A stretch of 64,000 bases of DNA, taken from Atopsyche davidsoni (lineage: Eukaryota > Arthropoda > Insecta > Trichoptera > Hydrobiosidae). This document shows positions 36,662 through 46,900 of this stretch, piece by piece. The notes below the pieces were generated by a model. It was given only the letters and a program-made list of their open reading frames with translations, made no database searches and was not told where the DNA came from. The stretch covers positions 186,001-250,000 of the forward strand of contig JAILWY010000012.1 in assembly GCA_022113835.1 (NCBI GenBank), written 5' to 3'. The stretch's first letter is position 1, and each line of letters begins with the position of its first letter. Made by a program: the position numbers and the translations under genes.

Positions 36662-37864
36662 TCAAAAATATAACTTTACAAAAACACTAAAATTACAACT
36701 ATTTAAAAAAAAAAAAAACACAACGTCATACAATGTTTTACAGTCCTGTCTCCTCCTCACACATTTCTCGCTCGCAGAGTGCCACGCTCCGCGACGACAG
36801 TCCTGTTGACTGACTCCTTGGCACTTTGTCCAGCGCCTCTCGTCCGCGAAGCTCCATGCTTCGCAACGATGGACCTGCTGGCCTCCTCCGCGCTCTGCCC
36901 AGCGTAATCTGCCCGCGAAGTGCCATGCTCCGCGATGATGGACCTGTTGCACCTCCCTCGCGCTCTGTCTTACGCCACTCACTCGTGAAGCACCATGCTC
37001 CACGGCAACGGTCCCGATGCACTTCTCTCGCGATCTGCCCAGTGCCACTCGTCTGGGAAGCACCATGCTCCGCGACGATGGTTCTGTCGCACCTCCTCGC
37101 GCTCTGCTCAGCGCCACTCGCCTCCGAAGAACCATGCTCCGTGACGATGGTCCTGGTGCACTTCCTCGCGCTCTTTTTCCTGCGCCTGATCCTAAATTAT
37201 TGAATGTCGATGTATCGCAATACACATTAGTATCTAGTGATGGAGATATTCTTGGTGTAAAAGATGACGAGATAGGAGTTAGCGGTTGTGCAATAAGGTC
37301 TGATATGGTTTGAGAATTAAACTTATTTGTCGGCAGAGACGCTCCGCCCGTCACCATTTGCAGATGCTGAATCTTTTCAAGTGAATTTTCTGTCTCTCCC
37401 AATCTAAGTCCAGGTACGTGTGCATATGTTTTCTTTCTTGTTGCCATACGGAATAAATTGGAACCTTTTTCTTTAGCTTCTTCTCTTGAAAGCTTTCTTG
37501 GATATTGAATTTCTTTATCAGGCACATTTCTAAGTGCACGCTCGCCTTCCGTAGGGGGAAATGCGGGAGCATAACCCGCAGAGCGTTTTCCATACCCAGA
37601 ACTCGCGTTGCCGCCACGTCCCAGCCCGCTGGTGTCTATCATTGGCACGGGGGCGACGCTGACAGCGTCCTCGACGGGTTCCATCGCGGTGGATACCATT
37701 CCCGTCCGATAAGAGTCGCTACTCATCGAGTAGGTCTGCACGCTGTCCAGAGAAGGTGCCGCGTAGTTCTGCGCAGCGTCCTGCCAGGGGTTCATACTGC
37801 GGTTTAGAATGGAAGAGAAGGAACTAAAAACTGCGCTGGCCACGTGAGGCAAGACCTGAGGCAA
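36662..37864 (-). CDS. gag-like ORF of the short LTR element, C-terminal part repetitive
   Basis: 400 residues starting MPQVLPHVASAVFSS. The first half has no recognised domain (MNPWQDAAQNYAAP, ERALRNVPDKEIQYPRKLS). From about 37190 leftward the coding turns into a degenerate tandem repeat with units like GPSSRSMVLRRRVALSRARG. It lies directly after the ORF at 37865-38284 on the same strand with a stop between. The likely origin is a gag gene, by position between the primer-binding site and the polypurine tract. Confidence 0.5.
   Translation of the reverse strand: MPQVLPHVASAVFSSFSSILNRSMNPWQDAAQNYAAPSLDSVQTYSMSSDSYRTGMVSTAMEPVEDAVSVAPVPMIDTSGLGRGGNASSGYGKRSAGYAPAFPPTEGERALRNVPDKEIQYPRKLSREEAKEKGSNLFRMATRKKTYAHVPGLRLGETENSLEKIQHLQMVTGGASLPTNKFNSQTISDLIAQPLTPISSSFTPRISPSLDTNVYCDTSTFNNLGSGAGKRARGSAPGPSSRSMVLRRRVALSRARGGATEPSSRSMVLPRRVALGRSREKCIGTVAVEHGASRVSGVRQSAREVQQVHHRGAWHFAGRLRWAERGGGQQVHRCEAWSFADERRWTKCQGVSQQDCRRGAWHSASEKCVRRRQDCKTLYDVVFFFFLNSCNFSVFVKLYF
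36730..37180. repeat. degenerate tandem repeat of about 75-78 bp in the LTR element
   Basis: Six or so units contain CCATGCTCCGCGACGATGG, then CCTGTTGCACCTC, then CGCGCTCTG...CAGCGCCACTC. Units vary by substitutions and short indels. Confidence 0.7.
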
Positions 37865-38284
37865 TTAAGATAGATTTTGAGCAAGGTCTGCTGTCAGGCC
37901 TCGTCCAGAAATACTGTCGTCATCTTCGTGCAAGTCAGATGAAAGATTAGTATCTAGGTCCACATCTGAGAATGTCGCTTCCTCCGCTGGATTGGAGTTC
38001 TTGTCCAACTTCTCGGATAAGTCAGGAAGAGCGTGTAGCCTTACATAATAGCTCTCGAAGTCGAACTCGTCGTCCTGGGATGAGAGGTCCACGTCTGAGA
38101 ATGTCGCTTCCTCCGCTGGATTGGAGTTCTTGTCCAACTTCTCGGATAAGTCAGGAAGAGCGTGTAGCCTTACATAATAGCTCTCGAAGTCGAACTCGTC
38201 GTCCTGGGATGAGAGGTCCACGTCCGTCAGTTCTCGCTTCAGATCTACTATTTTGAGGTCACTCACTTTTACGTGCTTTGCCAT
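37865..38284 (-). CDS. gag N-terminal ORF of the short LTR element with a 43-residue duplication
   Basis: 139 residues: MAKHVKVSDLKIVDLKREL, then two exact tandem copies of a 129-bp unit coding SSQDDEFDFESYYVRLHAL, then DLSEKLDKNSNPAEEATF, then an acidic tail. The start lies about 80 bases after the primer-binding site, as expected for gag. The short KVSDLK..DLKREL opening resembles SAP-like starts of some Gypsy gag proteins (weak). A stop separates it from the next ORF. Confidence 0.6.
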   Translation of the reverse strand: MAKHVKVSDLKIVDLKRELTDVDLSSQDDEFDFESYYVRLHALPDLSEKLDKNSNPAEEATFSDVDLSSQDDEFDFESYYVRLHALPDLSEKLDKNSNPAEEATFSDVDLDTNLSSDLHEDDDSISGRGLTADLAQNLS

Positions 38285-38366
38285 TTTTATAACTTTTTAA
38301 TCTTAGGTCATACAGAGTTAACATTTAAATTTTAATTATTTATTTCTACCCACATCTGACACCAAT

Positions 38367-38754
38367 TGTAACGCGCCGGGTCTCAATAATTAAAACATGA
38401 TTTATTTGCACTATTTATATTTAACTTATATTATACAGAGTCTTCACAACTATTTATATTAACACATATTTATATCAACGACACCCGAGGACTGTCTCGC
38501 GCTCACGGCTCCCGAGAACTGTCTATCGAGCACTACTCCCGAGCACTACTCCCGAGCACTCTCTACCGAGCACTCCTTCCGAGGACTCTCTGTCAAGCAC
38601 TGGCGCCGGTCGTCTTGTCGCTCGTTCTTCAAGACCACGTATTGTCGCCCCTAAACGACGGTCGCTTGATCATTACAGATGTTTCTGGACTATGGACTAG
38701 AAGTAGACTCTGGAGTAGAATCGCTTCGATCGATTCTACCGCTAACCCGTTACA
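38367..38754 (-). mobile_element. LTR (5' LTR of the family 1 retrotransposon)
   Basis: 388 bases, nearly identical to 35724-36112. On the minus strand it is followed at once by the primer-binding-like sequence TTGGTGTCAGATG. Confidence 0.92.
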
Positions 38755-38819
38755 ATATATATATATATTTTTTTAATTTAATTATTTATTTATTTATTTA
38801 TTCCTTAAGTATACAGTAA

Positions 38820-39450
38820 ACAGTTATGTGTGAAATAGCATATCGGACAAAAGGTTTTCAAGGCTTTGCTGGCACATACGTACTCTAACGTTGAAATTTC
38901 CCATGACTGTTTTGCATAAATGTGACTGAATTTCGTTGATACAGCACTCAATTTCCTTCTTCAAGGCGTGGGTGGTCGTGAGCTTGTTTTCATAAATCTT
39001 AGACTTCAAATAACCCTAAATAAAAAAAAGTTCAAATCGCATGATATGGGTGACTATCAAAACGGCAAATTACACGACTAGGAAATGACTTTTGCAGTAA
39101 TTTATTGGTTTCTCGGGCCGTTTAAAACCGCATGTTGTCCACATCCATATCTTATCATGCCTGACCGGCCGCATTTTCGAAGAAGAACGGTCCGATGTCG
39201 CCTCCTGTCCAAAATCAGCACCAGTGACACTTATTGATGAATTTGTTTCTCAACAACCACTCGTGATTTTTCTGAACCTTAAATGCGACAATTTCAGAAA
39301 AATCTATTCGCTGTGCGTCGTCAGTAAGCTTCAGTTCTCGAGTCAATTGAACTTTGTAAGCATGAAGATGCAATTTTTTCTTGAGAATACGCTGTAGAGA
39401 GCGTAAAATCTCGAAATGTCCAATCAATGACCACGGTGCCTAATCGATGT
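38820..39450 (-). pseudogene. degenerate DD41D-type mariner transposase remnants
   Basis: The minus-strand piece at 38824-39009 reads LKSKIYENKLTTTHALKKEIE, then NEIQSHLCKTVM and LSDMLFHT, matching the C-terminal end of this transposase group. The piece at 39215-39427 has RILKKKLHLHAYKVQLTREL and RIDFSEIV, matching the linker before the first catalytic Asp. The catalytic motifs between them are lost. Confidence 0.65.
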
Positions 39451-39545
39451 CCCCGGACGGATGTCTCACGACCTGTTCCATATTTTGTATTGAATAACGG
39501 CCAGAGTGTTTGAGATCTCTAATTGATCCAGTCTTCTTAATTTTA

Positions 39546-39795
39546 TTAAAACTAAACCTACCGGAGGGGTCATTTTGACCCCTTTGGCGACATTAACATA
39601 TTTAAACGTTACCGTATCGCTATAAAATTTAACTACTTTTCCTAAATTACGCATACAATGGAATTTCTAATTTTCTAACTTTTTAACTTTTTTTTATTTT
39701 TTTTATTTTTATTTTTTATATTAGGAGATACATATTCCACGGGTGCTCGCTCACCGCGAGGAGTCAATTCGACCCCTCGAGGTAATGTGGTATTC
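39546..39795. mobile_element. piggyBac-like MITE or end fragment
   Basis: TTAA (39546-39549) is followed by AACTAAACCTACCGG and the palindrome GGGGTCATTTTGACCCC, the same layout as the end of the piggyBac remnant at 1763. A second palindromic GTCAATTCGACCCCTCG lies at 39762-39780, possibly the other subterminal end. A right-hand TTAA was not found. Confidence 0.5.
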
Positions 39796-39899
39796 ATTCT
39801 TCTAAATCTGGACAATTTTGAAAATAAAAAGAGCCAAACGGCTATACAGAGATCTGCGAATCAAAAAATAATATTTTTTATATTCGTTAAAAAAATATT

Positions 39900-40770
39900 C
39901 GTTTTTAGTGATAATTTTTTTGTCCAAACTTCAAATCGAGATCGGGCGCCGAAGGCCAGTCAGCGGGCAGTCATCGCCGAACACTGCGGCCCTCACTCTC
40001 AAAATGCAAACGCACTTCATCGAATCGCGTTCAATAAGAATCGCTCGGGAATTTTCTCAAGTTTTCGTCCAAACTTCCCTCGACGCGCGGGCGCGGGGGC
40101 TGGCGGGGGGCGGGGGGCGGGGGCGAGTCTCGGCGGCGGGGGCGGGGGGCGGGCGGCGGGCGGCGGCAGCCAGTTGCTCGCGAGCCGCCGAGCCGACCGG
40201 TCGCCTCCGCGCCGCTCTCGCTCGGAACGCCGACGGAAAACATCGCGCGCGAGCCCAAACTCGGCGGAAACCTTGCGACTCGCCGCCTCCGCCTTTCGTC
40301 GCGCCGCGGCTCCCGCAGTCTCGCAGCCCCGCAGTTCCGCAGTCCCGCAGTCCCGCAGTCCCGCAGAGAGAGCGGCTCGCGTATATCTCGACTCGAGTGT
40401 TTGTTGATTTCCCGTCGCGCTCGCCTCGCCGCGCGGCTGCAGTGGCCCGCGCGCCGAGCGGTGAAGCGCTGCGGCTCGGCGGGGCCCCCGGGTTGTCGGC
40501 GAGGCCGTGCGGGGCGGGGGCGGGGGCTCTGGCCGCGGGCGGAGGCGCCCCCCCTCTCCGCCCGCCCCCCCCGCCCGCGGACATGTCCCGCCGCAAGCAG
40601 AGCAACCCCAAGCCGCTCAAACGTGAGTACCGCGGCCGAGATGCGGATGGCACCGGCCGAGTGCTTCCCGCGGCACCCCGGCACCCCCGGCACCCATTTC
40701 ATTCTCCCTCGACTCCCCGACCGGGGGACGAAGTAAACCTATAAATATTTTCATGTACCCGAAGCTATCC
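39900..40770 (+). promoter_or_regulatory. CpG island with short repeats at the FOG-like gene start
   Basis: Very CpG- and GC-rich from 40060 to 40700, with G-rich runs (GGCGGGGGGCGGGGGCGAG) and five tandem TCCCGCAGT-like units at 40316-40364. It contains the start codon at 40583. By position it should include the promoter and 5' UTR; no TATA box or fixed start could be identified. Confidence 0.55.
40583..40622 (+). CDS. ush: first coding exon of a FOG/u-shaped-type zinc-finger cofactor (5' end only)
   Basis: ATG at 40583 reads MSRRKQSNPKPLK and ends inside the next codon at a strong donor C|GTGAGT. The MSRRKQxxP tip is a known NuRD (RBBP4/CHD4-complex) binding motif at the N-terminus of FOG, SALL and BCL11 proteins. 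The QSNP variant followed by a basic tail fits FOG (vertebrate ZFPM1/2, insect u-shaped) best, but BCL11-type genes cannot be excluded. A tiny first exon followed by a long intron is usual for these genes. The rest of the gene was not found up to 64000, so the intron would exceed 23 kb. The setting is a CpG island. Confidence 0.7.
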
Positions 40771-42357
40771 AAAAAAGTAGTCGGTAAGTTTTGGAGTGAT
40801 ATTTCGGGGCTCGCTCGCGCGCTCCGGCACGGTTCCGACGTCACCTCCGACTCCGATCATTGTCGGCGGCGACAGGACGGCCCGGCGGTCCGGCGGTCCG
40901 GCCTCGACTCTCCGGAAAACGAAGGTTCGTCTTAAATTAGTAAATACGGAAGGGTCTATTGCCGCGTCCCTCGTCCGGTTTGAGTAATAATTATTCAAAA
41001 ACATAACTTCCGAAGTGAATTTACAAAAATGTGGTTTCAATCAATTTCACGAAGGTAAAGTTTTCGACGATGAACGCAGCTAAAAATAAATATACAGGTG
41101 TGTTAATCCCCGTGTCGTGCGAGAGCGCTCTCGGATAGTCGAGGGCGCTTCCCGAGTCCCCGAGCCCCGCGCGGGTGAGGAAAAGAAAAGCTATTTAAAA
41201 AATATATATATCCCGTTCATCAAAATATTCATCCGAATGGATATTTTTTAACTGAGCTTACTGGGAGAAGAAAGTAAAGAAATATAAATTATCATTATTG
41301 CTTCTGACTTGTCAAAACGACTAATCGCGAACGAGTATTGATATCGCTCATTCTCGATAAGTTTAATGATAAAATGTTCCCCAACTAAATAAATAACGCG
41401 ATCGAACCGCGCATCAGTTGGACCGGAATTTCTTTTTCGATAAGAATGCGAAATTTACAAAAGCGATCTCAGTAAACGGCCGGAAGTTTTCGAAAGCGAA
41501 TAGACATTTTAATAAGTATTTCGGTAATTTTTAGTAGCCCTCTGTATTTACTACCTTCCCGGGCGTATTGCGTTTTAAAAAAATTTAAATATGAAAGATT
41601 CGCTTACTCGAAAATATTTACCTTACCCGAGTGCATCGGTATCATTGACGTAACGATTGAAACCCTGGCTCAGAAGGGCGGGTCGGCCGCGCCTCCTGTC
41701 TCTTCGAGATTGTCTTCATCAGTCGCCACAGATCGTAATGTGAAGAGCGACATCGCCGGCGTCCTCGGCGTCTTCGCGCCTTGTCAAAATTTGGCTTATT
41801 TTTTACTATATATCTTGACAAACGTCGTTTGGCCATCGATCATTTTTAAAATCATTGATTTGCGCAAAGACATACCCGTCTCTATCCGATAAGACAGATT
41901 AACCGATCTTATCAAACTGATTTTGATAAAGTAAAACTTTAAATGCCAAAACACGCACCCGTTGGAGATTATCCGGAATGAATTTGATAAATATCTGCAG
42001 GAGTATATTTAACGTAAACTTTCTTAATCCCTTAATTATTTGTGTTTATTTTTTTATTATTATTGAAGCTGATTTCATCAACAAGATTTAATCTATTAAA
42101 TGGTTTTTCCATTATAATAATTACCAGTATGTCGATGCGCTCGCAAGCACGACGGAGTGTTATTTTATTTAGTGGTTTTTTTTAGAGATGCGACAAAAAT
42201 TGCATATAAAAATTTGATTGATAGGTCGGATGGGTTAATAAATATGATGAAGGTCCTCTGTAATGTAACCTTGATAAGTTAAACTAGATATTAAATGTTG
42301 ATTCAACATTATTTAAGAATGATTCAATTTGTAAAACAAGAAATTTTCGGTCTAAAG
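40623..42357 (+). other. probable intron 1 of the FOG-like gene, first part
   Basis: CpG-rich for the first few hundred bases, then AT-rich. It has one CGACGTCACC near 40838. No exon-like frame with good borders or domain motif was seen. Confidence 0.4.
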
Positions 42358-42484
42358 CATAGGCTCCCAAACTATTTTGTCCCGTCAACCCCTTGTCGAG
42401 TTTTCCTGTTTTTCATAGACTTGCTAATATAGAATTTTTACAAATTCATCAACTTCAAACATATTTTTGACATCTGATATACAG

Positions 42485-43590
42485 GTGCGCCATATTTTAT
42501 GTTGGTATGTAAACATTGAACAACTTTGACATTTATTAACCGATTGACTTGAGTAAACACGTTTTGAAACGTCAATTCAGTACAATTTTAACCATGCTTC
42601 ACATCGAAACAACGCGCCGAAATAGTGACGCTGTACATTGAAAATAGTCGTTCAGTTGTGTTAACTCAACGTGTATATCGTGGCCAACAAGCACCGTCTG
42701 ACAACACTATTCGTCGTTTGGTGTCGAATTTTCATGAGCACGGGACAGTGAGAGATCATCCACATGCTGTTCATCAACTCTCAAGACGTTCCAATAAACT
42801 GGTTGATGCGGTAAGAGAGTGTTGTCGAGAACCCACATGTGGCTGACACTGAACCTGATTTTTGGAAGCAAATTTTGATGACCGAAGAGGCCCATTTCAC
42901 ACTCTCTGGCGCCGTTAACAAGCAAAATTGCCGCATTTGGGGAACGGAGAATCCACACGAGATCCATGAAACACCATTGCACGGTTAAAAGTGACTGTTT
43001 GGACCGGAGTTTGTGCCAAATCCACCATTAGGCCATTTTTCTTCAGAGAAGGCGAGACGGTCGATGGGAATCGATATCGGTGGATGTTGGCTCATTATGC
43101 CTGCCCACAAATGTGTGAAAATGGTCTGGACGGTTACTGGTTTCAACAAAACGGTGCGCAATGCCACACTGCAAATCAAACAATGCAGTTTCTGCAACAA
43201 AAATTCCCTGGACGTGTTATGTTAACAAAAGTCGATATTGACTAGCCACCCAGATCTCCAGATTTGACCCCTCCGGACTTCTTTTTGTGGGGTTATTTTA
43301 AAATCAAAGTGTACGCCAGCAAACCTCGGACCATTGACGACCTCAAGGCAAAAATTTGTGCCGAAATCATCGCTATACCGTCCGAGATGGTCGAAAAAGT
43401 GATGGAAAACGCAGCGAAAAGGGCACATTTGCTTTGGCCAATAAAGCCAGCTACTTGATTGGTTTTATATTCAAAAACTAATTTTAATAAATTGTAAAGA
43501 GAAAATTAAATTAAAATATCTCATACAGAAATCAGTTACTTTTTTTATATGTTATTTATTATTCACACACCGACATAAAATATGGCGCAC
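42485..43590 (+). mobile_element. DD41D mariner-like element nested in the hAT
   Basis: Terminal inverted repeats GTGCGCCATATTTTATGTTGG at 42485 and the complement of GTGCGCCATATTTTATGTCGG ending at 43590. A clear TA duplication is not visible. It encodes one decayed transposase on the plus strand. Confidence 0.88.
42600..43458 (+). pseudogene. DD41D mariner-type transposase with altered catalytic residues
   Basis: The N-terminal part LTQRVYRGQQAPSDNTIRRLV is followed by a deletion near 42830, then EPDFWKQILMTEEAHFTLSG, where the first catalytic SDEAHF motif reads EEAHF. Later comes GYWFQQNGAQCHTANQ (the second Asp is Asn), then DID-stop-PPRSPDLTPPDFFLWGY with the third Asp kept. Spacing between the second and third catalytic positions is 41. 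The deletion, two substitutions and a stop make it inactive. Confidence 0.85.
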
Positions 43591-43736
43591 TCTTTAAAAC
43601 AACTCATTTTCATGGGATTTTACTGTATAATGGATTTTAAAATAAAAATACATGTAAAGTTCATTATACCTTTTAAATAAATTAAAAACACACAAAATGC
43701 AACTATAGTAACATTCACTAAAAAAAATCAATAATT

Positions 43737-44072
43737 TTAATGGGACGGCTGGGTCTGATGCTTTGATAGAAATTTTTCAATATTTGGCTTGAAATAAGTC
43801 AGATTTAACCTTAAATCTCCTCGCCTAGAGATTTCCAATCTATTTCTTTTTTTGTAAGAAGATTTAAAAACCACACTGAAACCCTTTTCCATGTGGTATG
43901 AAGATGGAAAAGCTATCAAAAACCTTCTTGCGATAGTCCATAATGCAGGATTAACAGCATTATTATGAAAGTACATAGGTACAATCTGTGTTAGGTACAT
44001 TATGACATTTACGGAATGCCTAAATTTTGGTGATGACCTGCTTAAATGGGATCTACTCTCGTAGACCCCCAT
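43737..44072 (-). pseudogene. hAT transposase C-terminal dimerisation region
   Basis: Contains LWTIARRFLIAFPSSYHMEKG, then FSVVFKSSYKKRNRLEI and RGDLRLNLT, the conserved hATC block of ZBED/Charlie-like hAT transposases. The upstream catalytic region is missing. Confidence 0.8.
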
Positions 44073-44440
44073 TTATAGTTCGTGGACCCCCAATTTAATT
44101 TTTCGCTGTCATCGACCCCTTGCATGACAAAATCGATCCCTGGGGGGTCGATATTGACCACTTTGGGAACCAGTGGTCTAAAGTATTCAGCAATATACTA
44201 ATGTCGCAAACGTGCCTCAACATGATGCGACAACAAGACTGATATTCGCGCAGAAATCGCGGCTGAGCGCTAAATAACACGACAGTCCGCGCTCGTTTCA
44301 ATTTGTAAATTTAAGAGTGCCTTACATCCAACTTTAGAAGTAAATTTGAAGCATTCTTCATGAAATAACTTCTAGTGTGTCTTTTTAACGATATTGTTCT
44401 ACTGCACATTCATAAACATTAATAGCACCTTTTAAATTAT

Positions 44441-44843
44441 TGTAACGGGTTAGCGGTAGAATCGATCGAAGCGATTCTACTTCAGAGTCTACTTCTAGTC
44501 CATAGTCCAGAAACATGTGTAATGATCAAGCGACCGTCGTTTAGGGGCGACAATACGCGGTCTTGGAGAACGAGCGACAAGACGACCGGCGCCAGTGCTT
44601 GATAGAGAGTCCTCGGAAAGAGTGCTTGATAGAGAGTCCTCGGAAAGAGTGCTCGATAGAGAGTCCTCGGGAGTAGTGCTCGACAGACAGTTCTCGGGAG
44701 CCGTGAGCGCGAGACAGTCCTCGGGTGTCGTTGATATAAATATGTGTTAATATAAATAGTTGTGAAGACTCTGTATAATATAAGTTAAATATAAATAGTG
44801 CAAATAAATCATGTTTTAATTATTGGAGACCCGGCGCGTTACA
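44441..44843 (+). mobile_element. solo LTR, family 1, opposite orientation
   Basis: 403 bases, TGTAACGGGTTAGCGG ... CCGGCGCGTTACA, with a 4-bp duplication TTAT on both sides (44437-44440, 44844-44847). It is longer than the other LTRs because an inner unit (GTGCTTGATAGAGAGTCCTCGG) is present in an extra copy. Confidence 0.9.
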
Positions 44844-44847
44844 TTAT

Positions 44848-45750
44848 GATGGATATTTGTGTATTTTCCACGTTCTCTGTTTAATGTGTAATTATATTAT
44901 GATTTGGCGTCACATTGGCGGCGTTCTTTATTTCTTTGGACTCTATGCCATCGTTTGAAACAATATAAACGATCTCCGCGAACGGGAAACATAAATAATT
45001 GGGAAATCGAAATAATGGCCTTTCGTCGACCGCAAGCGGGAGGCGTGCGGATGAGCGGATGAGCGACGGGTCGCGGACTAGGAGAGTCGCGTTGTGCGAG
45101 TCCGTCGCCGACCTGCCATGTCTGCTGTCGTTAGCGGAAAAATCGCGGGAAACTGGTCGAAAAGTTTATTTTTCATCGAATGATTTCTTTTACTTTGAAC
45201 TTGCAGACAATGAAAACAAACTGCAACGCTTTGGAACTCGGGAGTTCTCGCCGGACACACCGACCACGCTGGCCTCGTGACTTTCTTTATTATATTTTAT
45301 CTTGTCCCAGTTGACAGGTGCGACTCCCACCACGTGGGAATCGAATTCAGCACGGGCAACTGTGAAAACAATGTTGAATTGTGTGATCTGTTACAGTGCA
45401 GTTGTGTGTGTAATTGAGGATAGCTAGTGTCCTTGTGTATTTGGGTTCCCATCCGAGTTCAGATATTTCAACAAAGAGTAATCGCACTACTCTGCAAGAG
45501 TAGGAGATCACAAGAGAGGAGACGAGTGAAAAACTTGGTGAAATATCTAAGGTATCGGCCTCCGTGTATACTGGTGATCGCAAACCTGCATTGAGAAATC
45601 ATTTCCTTTAAAGGTTTTCCTTTTCTTCGAACCTACAGATAAATTATATTTATACAGATCTACAAAAGTTCATCGCTCCTGTTCGAACCCGGGACATCTC
45701 ATCCAGTCCCGAGGCGCGTCTTAGAGCATCAAGAGGTGTTCGATTCCCAA
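44848..45750. other. intronic or intergenic DNA, no gene seen
   Basis: Some tRNA B-box-like words appear (TTCGAACCCGGG near 45673, GTTCGATTCC near 45740) but no full tRNA fold could be drawn, so no tRNA is called. Confidence 0.4.
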
Positions 45751-45756
45751 ACAGCG

Positions 45757-45817
45757 GCCAGCTGCGATGAACAGTAGCTCATCGCAGCTGGCGGCTACTA
45801 ACGAACAGTAGTTCGTT
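45757..45817. other. twin hairpins with a shared loop sequence
   Basis: The first is a perfect 14-bp inverted repeat GCCAGCTGCGATGA / TCATCGCAGCTGGC with loop ACAGTAGC (45757-45792). The second is AACGAA / TTCGTT with loop CAGTAG (45800-45817). Both loops share ACAGTAG. Confidence 0.75.
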
Positions 45818-46011
45818 CGGCCAAAACCCTAATGGTATTTTTCTAATTAACTTAGTTTTTCAACATCGAGATTTAACGAATCAATAGAAAGTTACGTACA
45901 TCTTCGACATTTACCTTTGCAAAACGCCCCTAAAAAGGTTCCGCTCGAAGTGAACCGACACGATCGCGTTTGATTTTTTGAAATCGGCTCCATAGGTCAC
46001 GAGCCGAGAGC

Positions 46012-46370
46012 GTTCGCGCCCGCCCCGGTCTGCCCGCAGTCCCTCCGGTCCGCTCGCCCCCGCCCCGTCCTGTTCGCGCCCGCCCCGGTCTGCCCGCAGT
46101 CCCTCCGGTCCGCTCGCCCCCGCCCCGTCCTGTTCGCGCCCGCCCCGGTCTGCCCGCAGTCCCTCCGGTCCGCTCGCCCCCGCCCCGTCCTGTTCGCGCC
46201 CGCCCCGGTCTGCCCGCAGTCCCTCCGGTCCGCTCGCCCCCGCCCCGTCCTGTTCGCGCCCGCCCCGGTCTGCCCGCAGTCCCTCCGGTCCGCTCGCCCC
46301 CGCCCCGTCCTGTTCGCGCCCGCCCCGGTCTGCCTGCGCCCGCCCCGACCTGCCTGCGCCCGCTCCGGGC
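46012..46370. repeat. 60-bp minisatellite, five identical copies
   Basis: Lines of 60 bases at 46021, 46081, 46141, 46201 and 46261 are identical, starting CGCCCCGGTCTGCCCGCAGT and ending TGTTCGCGCC. They are followed by a degenerate part. The unit is a multiple of three, so all minus-strand frames stay open, but the translation is only repeat. Confidence 0.95.
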
Positions 46371-46639
46371 CTGCGCCGCGTTCTCCACAGATAAACCCAC
46401 CCGATATTGCCTTCAATCATGAAGTGGGATTTCGTCGTATTGTTTTCCTTCTAGCGTCAAAATTGTCATAGATCGTGTCAGTTCGCCGGGACGAAGCTCA
46501 CAAAAGACGTCAAACTCGATTCATCGAGCTCGGTCGCAGTGGACGCCCGCAGCGCACGTTGCAACCGAATGTTTTGTTTATTATCTTAGAACGCTGAAGA
46601 TGAGTTTTCATTCTTATTTTTAGCTAGGCTAAGATAGTG

Positions 46640-46900
46640 TGCTGCACTGTCGCGATACGACCGGAGAGCGTTAGAACGTTTGCGGCGAGGAAACGATCGA
46701 GGCGAGCGCGATCCCGGTGCATCCTCCTCGAGCGAGAGCTGCCGGTCGCTCGAGGACGAGCCTGCCGGGAGCCTGCCGGGAGCCTGGGCGGCGGGAGCGT
46801 CCTCGAGGGGCTCCGCCGCCGACTCCGGCGTCGCCGCAGCGGACGGCGCGTCGAGTCGCTCTCGAGCGCTCCGCCGATGCAGCTCGCGAGTTGTTTCTTT
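46640..46900. other. CpG-rich block
   Basis: CpG-dense segment with short GCCTGCCGGGA repeats (46760-46785). No splice-bounded frame with motifs was found. Confidence 0.35.

Larger units (their letters stand above)
35724..38754 (-). mobile_element. short LTR retrotransposon, family 1, without pol
   Basis: Two near-identical LTRs (35724-36112 and 38367-38754) in the same direction enclose 2.25 kb, flanked by ATAT on both sides (a 4-bp duplication cannot be told apart from the TA-rich site). Minus-strand order: 5' LTR at the right; primer-binding-like site TTGGTGTCAGATGTGGG right after it (38349-38365); gag-like ORFs; polypurine tract; 3' LTR. Protease, reverse transcriptase and integrase are missing, so this is a non-autonomous derivative, Gypsy-like by LTR borders and target size. 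Confidence 0.85.
42358..44175 (-). mobile_element. hAT element, internally deleted, hosting a DD41D mariner
   Basis: Ends CATAGGCTCCCAAACTATTTTG and CACTTTGGGAACCAGTG, flanked by the 8-bp duplication GTCTAAAG (42350-42357, 44176-44183). It retains the C-terminal end of a hAT transposase (43737-44072) and is interrupted by a mariner-like element at 42485-43590. Confidence 0.9.

Noticed and set aside
40583..40622. Assignment to SALL or BCL11 genes
   Set aside because: The MSRRKQ tip is shared, but the following SNPKPLK fits FOG-type proteins better; kept as an alternative, not the main call.
39787..40744. Several frames of 200-280 residues on both strands of the CpG island
   Set aside because: Arg/Ala/Gly/Pro-rich translations overlap on both strands with no domain; only the MSRRKQ exon has recognisable content and a splice site.
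45300..45760. tRNA genes on either strand from B-box-like words
   Set aside because: Words such as GTTCGATTCC and GGGTTCGAACAGG are present, but no cloverleaf with paired acceptor and anticodon stems could be drawn.
45911..46420. Frames of 139-169 residues, repeat proteins
   Set aside because: The 60-bp unit is a multiple of three and stop-free, so three overlapping frames stay open by chance.
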